64,000 nucleotides of DNA from Diphasiastrum complanatum (taxonomy: Eukaryota; Streptophyta; Lycopodiopsida; Lycopodiales; Lycopodiaceae): positions 22,817,810-22,881,809 of the forward strand of contig CM055100.1 in assembly GCA_029204225.1 (NCBI GenBank), given 5' to 3'. Within the stretch, counting starts at the first letter, position 1, and each line of letters starts with the position of its first letter. Positions 10,499 through 20,601 of the stretch are shown here, piece after piece. A model generated the notes under the pieces. It had not been told where the DNA came from. It made no database searches and was given only the letters and a program-made list of their open reading frames with translations. The position numbers were made by a program, and so were the translations under genes.

Positions 10499-10693
10499 GC
10501 TCGTTGCTGCCAATGCTTTCTCCCCTTTCGCTTTAGCTTTCCTTTGGCGATGGCCCTTTTTTTTTGAACTTTTTTTTTCTTCTTGCTTGTTGTGGCCTAC
10601 TACTATACAAGATAGATATAAAAATATGAAAGTATTTTTAGTGGGATGGGAATCTTAATGAGAGTTCTTTTTGGCACGCCCACTTGGATGTTA

Positions 10694-10704
10694 GCCACGT
10701 GTCC
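10694..10704 (-). promoter_or_regulatory. ABRE/G-box (GGACACGTGGC on minus strand)
   Basis: The 11-mer contains the palindromic CACGTG core bound by plant bZIP/bHLH factors and matches the ABA-response consensus. It lies about 200 bases upstream of the candidate ATG at 10498. A single G-box can occur by chance. Confidence 0.35.
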
Positions 10705-11147
10705 TGATTCTACTCTCAATAAACTATTCTGTCGGACCATTTAGCAATGGGCCCACATCTAAAGCTCGGTGGAGTTTTGATTTTGATGTATGTCTGATAG
10801 TCAAGATACGTATACACACAAAGCGACAAACACCGATAATGACACATCCAAATTCTCGACCAAAGTTTAGTCAACTACTCGTGTCGATAGTTGTAAAAGG
10901 AGTTGCCATTGCAAATAACCCCCTAGTGGTTATGTGCCCCCTCACACGCAATAACTTCATGTGTGTTTTGTCGTGTGAATAGACAAGATGACTCGAAAGA
11001 TCATTAAAAATAAAAAGGCCTTGCAGTTCAACATGATAAAAAAGAAAAAAAACATTTTTGAAATTAAACTCACAAGAGCACCATCTTTGAGAGAATTGTC
11101 ACCATAGCTCATGGCAAACCTAAAAACTTCATTTTCTAGATCATTGA

Positions 11148-11149
<2 letters not shown>

Positions 11150-11214
<65 letters not shown>
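11150..11214 (+). repeat. (CT)n microsatellite
   Basis: About 65 bases of uninterrupted CT dinucleotide. Open frames across it (poly Ser-Leu, poly Arg-Glu) are artefacts. Confidence 0.97.
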
Positions 11215-11216
<2 letters not shown>

Positions 11217-11769
11217 GTTTGTGCCCTATTTTTTTAAGATGTTTTCCCTTTAACTTCACAAGGAACCATTTTGAGCCTTTTACACAAAAATGTTTGATGC
11301 TTTTCAAATTTCACGACTGAGATTATTTCTCTGAACATCTTTTGTTTTACTCTATGGAAGGTGGAGCCCATAATGCTTCCCCCTTTCCCAATAATGTGTG
11401 TTAACGATCCCTATATGCTTCCCCACTACATGGGGTAACATATACTTATTCAACCTTAGATAGCTATTGACCCAACTACCAAGAACATATGCATAATTAC
11501 ATAATCTCCATCTCACCTTAGATTCCATCTCCCCAATAGCCTTGAATGCATGGGTGAAAATGCACCAAGGTCAAACACCTCGTTGCCTTTAAGATACCAC
11601 CTAGAAAGGGGCAAATGGGAATTGAGCACAAGCTTCAATGCCCTTAAATGACCTCTTTGCCTTTAAAAGATAGACAAAAAAATTGATATAAAACTATGTC
11701 GGTAGGTTAGAAAGTTGAAACATCATAGAGGTCAAGTTCCCTAGAACATACTTAGAGTTGTCATATGTA
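11215..11769. other. No recognisable gene
   Basis: AT-rich sequence without a long open frame or motif that I recognise. Confidence 0.4.
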
Positions 11770-11961
11770 GACCATATGTAGAGTTGTCATCAAACATATA
11801 GGCTTAAAACTAGTTGCACATTTCACTTGAAAGGCAAAATTTGAACTACCATATTAGGTTTATTGAAGACCACATGTAGAGTTGTCGTCAAACATATGGG
11901 CTTAAAACTAGTTGCACATTTCACTTGAAAGGCAAGATTTGAACTATCATATTAGGTTTAA
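11770..11961 (+). repeat. Two-copy tandem repeat, unit about 98 bp
   Basis: The copies start at 11770 (GACCATATGTAGAGTTGTCA) and 11868 (GACCACATGTAGAGTTGTCG) and differ at only a few positions. No open frame spans them. Confidence 0.85.
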
Positions 11962-12087
11962 TGTTATAGGAGGTTGATGCCCTTCATCCTAAAAGGAAGG
12001 CATACCTTTCAAATTTGAAGCCTATTCAATATTAATAACAAATCTTGCCTGCCTATGGCAAATCATATGCACAACACCACCACTATA

Positions 12088-12345
12088 TGGATAGAGAGGG
12101 ATTGTGAGGTTACATATTTTTGGGAGGGTTATCGAATCTAAATAAGAAAACATTGCTGTTTTTTATTCATAAAAAAATTCTATTGAATAAGTTGCCCCCT
12201 ACTCCCATTTGATCAAGACGAAGCAATCTTTGACTCACGACCAATTGTTACAACAACTTTGTCTAGCTCAAATAGATCGTGAATGTTGTATTGAAATTTG
12301 CACAACACTATACTTAAAATTGCACACGGAACATATTCGTCTAGC
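12088..12345 (+). repeat. Direct repeat, copy 1 (about 250 bp)
   Basis: It begins near GAGAGGGATTGTGAGGTTAC and includes GGAGGGTTATCGAAT, TTGCCCCCTACTCCCATTTG and ACAACAACTTTGTCTA. The same blocks recur in the same order at 12842-13075, with small indels and roughly 80% identity by eye. It could be a duplicated fragment or the arms of a small retroelement. Confidence 0.7.
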
Positions 12346-12841
12346 TCAATTATAATGTGAATGGTGTATGGATAAATGAATAATGTCAAAGCTAAAATTG
12401 CACAAAGTGCCATTAGAACACACGATTAAATTCTCTAACTAGAGACCTTTTGTGATTTATATGATATAGCCCCATGCACTAATCAAGGGAGGCTCAAATC
12501 CACACCCCCCCCCCCCCCCTTTTTCCCCTCGAATCTCTTTTGACAACCTTATTATCCTTGATAACTCAATATGTGAATCCTTGATGGTGATGGGTCGTCC
12601 TCTATCTCATTGGGAAAACATATCTTGTGGTCCACCTTTGTTGTCCATCATGGTCTTCCTAATGTCTCCCTCCTCTTATTTGACTTTTGACATGGCGCTT
12701 GGACCAACTCTATGTTAGTTCCTTGCTGCCACCAACCAGACTGAATCATACCTTTCTACTTCTTCTCAATGGTTTCACATCTCTAAACTTGACACTTGGA
12801 ACTTCATTAACTTGTTGAACAAATCCCCCATCACCCTCATG

Positions 12842-13075
12842 TAGATTGAGAGGGATTGTGAGAGCACATTCTTTTGGAGGGTTATCGAATATATTGATGT
12901 TTTTATTCAAAAAAAAAATCAATTGAATAAGTACATGTTGCCCCCTACTCCCATTTGAGCAAGACAAAACAAATCTTCACGACCAATGGTAACAACAACT
13001 TTGTCTAACTTAAATAAATTTCGTATTGAAATTTGCATAACACTAGAGTTATAATTGGACACAGACCATATTCAC
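12842..13075 (+). repeat. Direct repeat, copy 2
   Basis: This is the partner of the repeat at 12088-12345, separated from it by about 500 bases that include a C15 run at 12505-12519. I found no TG...CA termini, primer site or target duplication that would make this pair a TRIM element. Confidence 0.7.
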
Positions 13076-13473
13076 CTATGTTATAAGATTCCCACAACAA
13101 TCTTATAACGTGTTTCCAGTTGTCTCTAATTGTATGAGAATATTCGAATGCGAAATCACAACCCCAAAACTATAGAGAGCATCGATGGAAGATTAGCAAG
13201 GGAAGCTCCAAAATCAATATCTATTGGGAGCTCCGCCATCAACAGAAAGTCGACAAGTAGTGGACCGCCGACCAATGAGTACATAACAAATCAGGCACCT
13301 CACAACCAAATTCTATGGCGAACAAAAGAAAAGTATGGCCACGTTAAAAAAGCACATGCAAGTGCAATAAGAACTACCAATGCTATAAAATCAGACACCA
13401 TCAAATGGTGCAGTGTGTTGGGTTCTTTGTATGAATGATGCAGAATGCTTCCGTTTGAATATTTTGTTTATCA
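13076..13473. other. Unassigned sequence next to LTR; one 102-codon frame
   Basis: A plus-strand frame at 13130-13438 is open, but its product (Lys/Ser/Asn-rich) is unlike anything I know. On the minus strand this would be the leader that follows the LTR at 13474-14232. I do not call a gene. Confidence 0.3.
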
Positions 13474-14232
13474 GCTCTGATACCACCCTCACTGGATACG
13501 AGTTCCAATCAAGAGAAAACTCAACATATAAATTATAACAAGATCTTTGCCAAACAATAGATTCAAACTATTACTTAGATTGACAAGATGAATATCTTAG
13601 TAGGTGTCAATGACAACCATGAAGGGAGCGAGACATTAGGCATCTATGACAGCCATGCTTCCTTCAAGATTAGATATTTTGATTGAGTCGTGGAACGAGT
13701 ATCAATGTAAAAGCAATGAGTTATCAGAAAGCATTTGTCAGTATACAATGCACATAAAGAAAATAGAGAATCTGCATTAAGTTGTTGTGAATACAACGAT
13801 CAGATCATGATCATGTGCCCGAGAATGGTTCACGGTAATAGCATACTAAGTGTTGTGATCTTACTATGCTAGTTATAGATTGAATAATATCTCTACTTTT
13901 TGAATTACTTTCACTCTCTCTAAAGTCTCTGATCCTATGGAATCGGATAATTCTAATACAAAGGAGTTCATGGAAGAACTCTAATTCACGCTTCCACTGA
14001 TTGACTCTGATTACATTCATTCATGTATCATCATCCTCTTTCTATATGTTGCCATTGTGTATGTATACATTTGACAGTTATAACAACTGTGTGGGCAACG
14101 AGCATGAAGTAGTGCAGTTACTGCAAAGTACTGAAATGAACAATGACATAGTCTGCATCAGACATATTTACATAGTATACTAGTGCTCAAGAAATGAATT
14201 CATCTGAGTCGGAGTGAAGATTAACTCCAACA
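13474..14232 (-). repeat. LTR of a minus-strand copia element
   Basis: On the minus strand it starts TGTTGGAGTTAATC right after a polypurine tract (plus 14233-14244, complement CTTAAGGGGGAG). Its last about 230 bases match the segment before the copia gag at 57.3 kb, including AAGGAAGCATGG and AGATCTTGTTATAA, so both are the same LTR family. A TGGTATCAGAGC motif (13474-13485) marks either the true primer site or a look-alike inside U5. Confidence 0.75.
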
Positions 14233-14760
14233 CTCCCCCTTAAGCTTAACTCCTAGGATCCTAAATAAACTTTAGCAAGCTGCATAACACAACATGTTTT
14301 TCCCTCGACAGAGTCTTAGTCAAGATATCAGCCAACATACTGTCAGTCGGACAATAACTTAATTCGACAACTTTGTTCAGAACTTTCTCTCTAAGAAAAT
14401 GAAATTGAACTTCAATGTGTTTAGTTCTAGAGTGAGTTCGTGGGTTCAGACATAGAGCAATCCAACTCTAATTGTCACAATACAATATAGTTGTTTAGAA
14501 TTGAGGGATCATAGGATCATGGAGCAATCCTCTGAGCCAAATGATTTCCTTCACTACAAAGGTGGTTGCCACATATTCGGACTCTGTGGAAGATAAAAAT
14601 GCAATTTTGCTTTCGACTATTCCATAAAATGGGTCCTCCTGCTAGAAAGCATAGATAACCATAAGTGGATTTACATGTATCCACATTTTCAACCCAATCA
14701 GAGTCGTAATAAGTAAGTAATGTCAGAGTGTCCTGAAGAAACTATTAGTTTCTATCTTTC
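14233..14760 (-). pseudogene. copia RNase H and pol C-terminus, degraded
   Basis: Read on the minus strand from 14750, fragments in shifting frames show WVENVDTCKSTYGYLCFLAGG, then WNSRKQN, then SRTKHIEVQFHFLRE and DSMLADILTKTLSREKH, which are the ordered landmarks of copia RNase H and its tail. A polypurine tract and the LTR follow. It is the same family as the relic at 57-59.4 kb. Upstream pol is missing: the match stops near 14760. Confidence 0.8.
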
Positions 14761-15360
14761 AAAGCCTTAGCATTTTTCCTTAGTTTTTCCTTTGTTGTTT
14801 TTAGCGACTCTACACTTCGAACTATGTTTCGCACAGTCTGCATTTTTTAACTGTTTTGTCGCACAATTCGCATTTTTGTGTCATGAAGAAAATTTAGCCC
14901 TAGGTCTAAAACACTTAGAAAATAATTCTGAGAACTTTTTTTTGACACTGTCGCATTTTTTGCATTTTTGCGAAAAAGGCAACATTGTTCCTAAAATGCC
15001 TTAGAAAGGTTTAGACCCTTAGAAAAAGGGACACTCACCCTTAGAAAAGCGACGTTTGCCTTAGAACTGGTTTTTGCCCTAAAGTCGGCTTTTTTGCCCT
15101 TCGACTTTTTTGCCTTTCGGAAAAAGCTACACCTGTTCTGAAAAGGAGGACACCTGCCCTTAAAGGTGGGGCACTGCCTTTAGAAATGGTTTCTACTGTA
15201 CTGTCGCATTTTTCGCCTTTCGAAAAAAAGCGACACTATCGCCAAAATGCCTTAAAACCTTGTTAGGATTACTGTCGGGTTTTTCGCGAAAAATTTGCCC
15301 TTAGGAAAGGGACACTTACCCTTGAAAAAATGACACTGGCCTTAAAGTCACATAAATGTC
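14761..15360 (+). repeat. Degenerate TTCG/CGAA and CCCTTAGAAAAGGGACA repeat tract
   Basis: Short motifs such as GTCGCATTTTT, TTTTTCGCCTTTCGAAAAA, GCCCTTAGAAAAAGGGACAC and TGCCTTAG recur many times in diverged form, several as small hairpins. There is no coding frame. Its position before a primer site at 15957 suggests it is the LTR interior of the copia element whose gag starts at 15993. Confidence 0.5.
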
Positions 15361-15956
15361 CTTTAGCAAAAGCGAATGCCTACAGCATGAAGGCATAGCA
15401 CAACAAGTAGAAGGCGAATGATTCACAGAGGACAATGACAGAAAACTAGAATCAGTTTTGTTTAAGGCTAATGCATTTCTTTTCATTAGATCTTTTAGCT
15501 TAATCAGTTCCCTCTGGATTGATCACATAAAGGAATCCACAAAGGATACAAGGCAGTAAGTCACGGACACAGACAGACAGTTAGAGATAGCTCTAGAATG
15601 AGTTTACAGATTAGCAGTAGCTAGTCATACTATTCGTGAGAAGAGAACATATCTTTCGCGCCAACACGCTGATCTGGGAAACAGACAATGCTCAAGAATT
15701 GTATTGTTCTGATAATAGAAGCAATTCTCTCAATGTTCTGTTCAGTGATGTGTATGATCTGCAATATCAAAATGCATGCTATCAGTAGATAAATTTCCGT
15801 CGTTGTTTTATTCAACATTATCTGCTGTTTTACAAGTTTGATTTTTACAACAGATCTGCAGTAGCGATCTGGAGCTTGAAAGAGGATTAGACCGCAGTCA
15901 GTAGCAGTAGCTACTCTTGCCAAGTCGAGTCTATCCGTCCTTTCATTTTCCATCAG
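15361..15956 (+). repeat. Probable 5' LTR end region of copia element B
   Basis: This segment precedes a primer-binding site and resembles the segment before the related gag at the right edge (62.97-63.27 kb) in scattered blocks such as GATCTGCAGTAGCGATCT versus GATCAGCAGTGTCTGACT. The LTR start is not defined. Confidence 0.45.
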
Positions 15957-15969
15957 TGGTACCAGAGCC
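15957..15969 (+). other. Primer-binding site, one mismatch
   Basis: TGGTACCAGAGCC differs by one base from the initiator tRNA-Met complement. It lies 24 bases before the copia gag ATG. Confidence 0.65.
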
Positions 15970-15992
15970 ACGGCTTTTGATTATCAGAGTCT

Positions 15993-16190
15993 ATGGCATC
16001 CATTAGCAGCATTCAATCAAAGCTCTGCATGGTCCTTGACCCCTCAAGATCAAACTTCCTAGCATGGAAGGTGAAGACTTCTCTCATACTAAAAGGAGAA
16101 GGTCTATGGCCCTGGGTTGATGGCACATAATGCCCACAACCACTGGCAAAGAGCTACGGGAATGGAGAGAGAAGAACGACAAGGAAGTAG
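15993..16190 (+). pseudogene. copia gag, 5' part, interrupted by a nested element
   Basis: ATG 15993 opens MASISSIQSKLCMVLDPSRS, followed by NFLAWKVKTSLILKGEGLWP and a TAA at 16128; the gag continues in the +1 frame as PTTTGKEL-EWR-KNDK. It is the N-terminus of a UBN2/DUF4219-type copia gag and closely matches the gag at 63389. At 16190 it is cut by a minus-strand copia element, and it resumes at 22120 after a 5-bp target duplication (AGTAG). Confidence 0.88.
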
Positions 16191-16434
16191 AGTTAAGAAA
16201 ACACAGTTTAAACACTCGACCGGATCAATCACCACAACACAACGTCAAGTGCAACAAGACAACATAATTGCTCTTCTCAAACTGTATATTCAACTAATAA
16301 GTACAAAGATAAGTTGCTTAAAAGCACTCAAAGGGCTTGTAAAAGAAAGATGGCCCGATAACTCTATAACTAAGCACACGTGGTGCCGTCGAAATAAGAA
16401 AGCATTGTATAAGTCGATCATTGCTATTTTAACT
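16191..16434 (-). repeat. 3' LTR of the minus-strand copia element
   Basis: On the minus strand it runs from AGTTAAAATAGC to TTTTCTTAACT, 244 bp. It directly follows the tract GAGGGAGAG (16443-16435) and directly precedes the target duplication CTACT, so its termini are AG and CT rather than TG and CA. Confidence 0.9.
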
Positions 16435-16443
16435 CTCTCCCTC
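16435..16443 (-). other. Polypurine tract
   Basis: GAGGGAGAG on the minus strand abuts the 3' LTR, where plus-strand DNA synthesis would be primed. Confidence 0.75.
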
Positions 16444-16525
16444 AATGATCAACGTCTCTCTTTATTTTAGAGTTTACTCTATTCATGGAACATACCTCCA
16501 TGATAGTATTACAAGTAAAGGCTTT

Positions 16526-17308
16526 TTACATAACCAGATCTAAGTCAAGTTTGGCTCTAAAAGTCTCAAACTTTTCTTTACTTAGAGCTTTTGTAAATAT
16601 ATCAGCAACTTGTAATAACATAGAACGATGTACAATACTTATATCTTCAGATTGTAACTTTTCACGCACAAAGTGATATTTCACTTCAATATGTTTTGTC
16701 CTTGCGTGAAAGATAGGATTTTTAGCCAATTGTATTCCACTTTGACTGTCATAGAAAATAACAGTAGGATTTACTTGCTTCATGCCAATCTCACATAACA
16801 ACTTACGTAGCCAAACAGCTTCCTGGGTAGCAGAACTCAACGCTTTATTTTTGGCTTATGTAGAAGAAAGAGAAATAGTATCTTGCTTCTTGCTAGACCA
16901 TGAAAAACAACCGCTACCAAAATTGAAGGCATAACCTGTTGTTGACTTTCTATCATCTATACGTCCTGCCCAATCAGTGTCAACATAACCTTGCAACTTA
17001 GGTAAAACACTTTGTCTTTTGTAGATTAGACCAAGGTTAGGTGTACCTTTCACATACCTCAAAATCCTTTTTGCAGCTTTCCAATGGTCCATAGTGGGTA
17101 ATGACATGAATTGGCTAATCAAACTTACAGCATAGCAGATATCAGGACGTGTAGTCATAAGATATATCAAACTCCCAACTAGCTGATGAAATAGTGTAGC
17201 GTCAACATGTGCACTATCATCAATATGAGATAATTTCTTACCAGCTTCGCAAGGGGTGATGGAAGGTTTGCACTCTGTCATGTGAAATCTCTCCAATATC
17301 TCGCCCAC
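16526..17308 (-). pseudogene. copia RNase H and pol C-terminus
   Basis: The minus-strand frame from 17308 carries PCEAGKKLS, LVGSLIYLMTTRPDICYAV, WKAAKRILRYVKGTPNLGL and DTDWAGRIDDRKSTTGYAF, the link and RNase H of copia pol. The frame stops at a TAA near 16857 where relatives have the Glu codon of SSTEAEY, then continues as ALSSATQEAVWLRKLL with HARTKHIEVKYHFVRE. It ends before the polypurine tract. Confidence 0.9.
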
Positions 17309-17329
17309 ATACTTGTTTTGCCTAGTTTG

Positions 17330-18877
17330 TCATACTTCGACACCCAAGCAATAGTGCATAAGATCTAAATCTGTCATCTCAAACTGCTTGCATAAGTTGG
17401 CTTTGATAGAACGAGTGAGGTTCTCATCATTGCCCGTGATAATGATATCATCAACGTAAAGTACAATCAAGGCAATGTTGCCATCATTTTTAAGAACATA
17501 AAGGTTTGGATCTGAATTTGTTCTTACAAACCCATGAGAAAGAAAGTAACTGTCCATACCATACACGTGGCGCTTGCTCAAGGCCATAAAGTGCTTTGTG
17601 TAGTACTGTTCTTGCTCTTTTGCCATGAAGCCCTGCGGTTGGACCATGTAAACTTCTTCCTCTAAGTCACCATTCAAAAATGCAGACTTCACATCTATTT
17701 GATGGATCTTCCACCCAAAATGAGATGCTAAGGCAATGATAAGGCGTAGAGTAGTCCACTTAGCCACTGGAGCAAATGTCTCTTCATAGTTAATTCCTTT
17801 GCTTTGCTCATAACCCTTCACTACTAGGTGTGCCTTATACTTTGCTATCATGCCATCCGCATGAAATTTTGTTCTAAACACCCATTTGTTGTCAATGGGT
17901 TTCTTTCCAAGTGGTAGATCAACCAACTCCCATGTATCATGCCTGTGGATGGATTCTATCTCCTCTTCCATTGCCCTTTGCCACTCTTTGTGATATTTTG
18001 CCTCATCAAAGGTTGATGGCTCTCGACACTTCAAAATGTCAATCATTAGGGCATAGTTCACATGATAACGATCGGGAGACTTCCTTTCCCGCGTTGATCT
18101 TCTCACTTCACCTTGTGTGCTAGATCCTGGTTGATTTAGCTTTGCGTCCTTCATGATCTTTTCATACCATTTTGGTATCTTAGATTCAGGTGATACACTA
18201 TGTGGAGAGTATGTATCCCAAGGAGTGTCTAAGTAATGTCTCTTACTTCCAACCGGTTTCTCCTTTATTGCTCCTATTGGCAAATACCTCCCCCTAGGCT
18301 CTTGAATAGGTGGTGTCCTTTCATACTCGCCCTCTCGACTCTCGTCTTTACGTGCATCATCTTGTGGAGCATCTTCTTCATCTTCTTCCTCCAGAATCGT
18401 GGGAAGTCTTTTGATGCTTTCACCACTTGCATGGTCTTCATCTTCATACCTATGCATTTCATCAAAAATCACTTCTTTGCTAATGTGAATCTTATTCATT
18501 ACAAGATCAAAACACCTGTAAGCTTTCGTCCTTTCATCATAACCGACGAAGATACACTTGATTGCTTTGGCATCAAGTTTCTTTCGCTCCTCCTTTGGCA
18601 CATGTACATAGGCCTTACATCCAATGACACGAAACTTGTCGATTTTTGGCTTTATTCCAGTAAATGCTTCTTCGGGAGTCACATTTGGAACCGCAACTGT
18701 AGGGCTCCTGTTTTGCAAGAACGTTGCTGCACTGCACGCTTCCGACCAAAGTGAATCGGTCAAGCCCATTTGCTTCATCATGGAGCGTGCACTCTTCGTA
18801 ATAGTCCTGTTTTTCCTTTCAGCTACACTATTACTATGCGGCATGTGAATTGTCTTTTGATGCCGTGTTCTTTGCAA
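17330..18877 (-). pseudogene. copia integrase C-terminal part and reverse transcriptase
   Basis: The 515-codon frame begins inside integrase ([11 protein letters not shown], then KPKIDKFRVIGCKAYVHVP and IFVGYDERTKAYRCFD), crosses an acidic spacer, and enters reverse transcriptase (KEWQRAMEEEIESI, NKWVFRTKFHADG, YEETFAPVAKWTTLRLIIAL, QIDVKSAFLNGDLEEEVYM). The catalytic VLYVDDIIITG is present near 17450. At 17550-17603 the canonical block LHKALYGLEQAPRVWYG lies in another frame, although the main frame stays open. The catalytic landmarks are kept, but adjoining frames are shifted. Confidence 0.92.
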
Positions 18878-20112
18878 AAGTCCTCAAAATCATCAGATTT
18901 GTGTTCACCCCCTCTATCAGATCTTAGCACTTTGATGCGTGCATCCAGTTGGTTCTCTACCAAAGTCTTGAACTCCTTGAAGCGAGCAAAAGCGTCAGAT
19001 TTCTTCTTCAAGAAATAAATCCATGTCCTCCTAGAGTAATCATCTATGAAAGTCATAAAATAATATGCTTTCCCCAACGACATGGTCTTCATTGGGCCAC
19101 ACAGGTCGCTGTGAATGAGTTCCAGCGGTTTCTTAGCTCTTGCAGCTCCACCTTTCTTGAATGTCTCCATGTGATGCTTTCCCATGACGCATCCTTCACA
19201 TATTGCATGATGATCATCCTGCAATGCCGGTAACCCTATTACCATCTTCAATTTCGCCATCAATCTCAAGCTCCCATAGTTCAAATGACCAAGTCTTCTG
19301 TGCCACAACTCAGATTGAGATGTTGTTGAGATAGCCAAACCATATTCTCCTGGTTTTGCAGCATCCAATTTATAAAGGCCACAATTACTATCTCTATAAC
19401 CCTTCGTCACCACTTTATGGTTGTGGTTCATATCCCTCATAAGGCATCCATCCTTGACAAATTCAACCTTAAGATGTTGATTTGCCATTACACCAACAGA
19501 AAGCAAACTCTTTTTGAGTCCAGGAACATAAAGCACATTAGGGATGTTCTTGATTTTACCATCAGGAAACTGCACAAGTACATTGCCCACACCCTGTATC
19601 TGGCATTCCTCTCCATTGGCTTGAGTGACCTTATCCCCATCATGGATTGGTGAGAATTTCTCAAACCAATCACATTTCCTAGTCATATGCCTTGTGGCAC
19701 CTATATCTATGAACCATCTGGCACCATCATCAACTTGGGATGCCAATGCCGATGAGAAGACACTTGTCTCGTCATCTTCTCCATCATCTTCGGCAATGTT
19801 TCCTTGTTGAGTCACTTTTCCCACCTTTATGTCCGCTTTCTTCTTATAACACTCGCGTGCCCAATGACCCGGTTTGTGGCAATAGTAACATTTGCCTTTC
19901 TTCTTCTTTTTTCTTTTTAATGACGACTCTCCCTCATCATCATCATCCTTGGATTTCTTAGGAATCCTTTTCCATCCTTTCTGCTTGCCTTTAGCAAGCA
20001 AGGCTTGATCCTCCCGTGGGATTTGCCTTGACTTCACCACTTCGTGACGCTGCTCTATGCAACATGATTCCGTGGAAGTCTTCAAAAGTAGGCAACCTCT
20101 CCCTCGAAGCAA
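18823..20112 (-). pseudogene. copia zinc knuckle, protease and integrase N-terminal part
   Basis: The minus-strand frame shows [14 protein letters not shown] (CCHC knuckle), then the protease ([12 protein letters not shown] near 19700, where most copia have D-S/T-GA), the pre-integrase HHCC domain ([14 protein letters not shown] ... CEGCVMGK), and the integrase core start ([30 protein letters not shown]). A one-base shift near 18850 moves the rest of integrase into the next frame. In the protease triad the Ser/Thr after Asp is Ile, which should abolish activity. Confidence 0.92.
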
Positions 20113-20601
20113 TGCCGCTCACAAACATCTGTAGCCCTTCCGAGACACCACTCATTGTGGTATGTACCAATTCAACATCCCTAATTGGTTCTCCAATCGC
20201 CACAAGTTGATCTCTCAGCTCCTTTATCCTGGTGAAGAAAGATCCCACTGATTCACTTTCTTCCATCCTTACTGCGTTCAATCTCGACTTCAAGAAGTTT
20301 GAAATTGCATTCTAAGAGCTTCCCAAGCTCCCCTAGCTGTCGTGGCATCACTTATAGAAGTAATCACATGGTCTTTCACTGAAATATTGATCAAGGACAA
20401 AGCTCTCTGCGCCTTTTTATCAAAGGCCCTCATGTCACCTGGAGTGGTATTTGGCCGGACTTCAATACTTGTCACGATCTCCCACAACTCTTTCTCCATC
20501 AAAATGCTCTTCATTTTGAATTTCCAGATGTTGTAGTTAGAAGCCCCATCTAGTTTGCTTGCATCATCCAAAATTGCCTCATTGATGTTTGCCATCTCCA
20601 A
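19991..20601 (-). pseudogene. copia gag in two frames
   Basis: The minus-strand ATG at 20601 opens MEMANINEAILDDASKL, then YNIWKFKMKSILMEKELW (the DUF4219-type start). The frame breaks near 20293, and the gag continues as MKSRLNAVRMEESESVGSFF with [20 protein letters not shown] (UBN2-type). Another one-base shift near 20050 leads into the zinc-knuckle frame. Confidence 0.9.

Noticed and set aside
11111-11320. Open frame across the (CT)n tract, also 25404-25613, 42034-42279 and 61102-61404
   Set aside because: Poly Ser-Leu or poly Arg-Glu translations of dinucleotide repeats, with no flanking coding signal.
11770-11961. Tandem repeats here, at 28676-28795 and 37096-37206 as CRISPR-like arrays
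   Set aside because: Two adjacent copies without spacers, in a plant genome.
16117-16470. 117-codon plus-strand frame
   Set aside because: It runs through the end of a gag pseudogene and the antisense of an LTR; no protein similarity.
17911-18754. Plus-strand frames opposite copia pol
   Set aside because: These are antisense shadows of integrase and reverse transcriptase.
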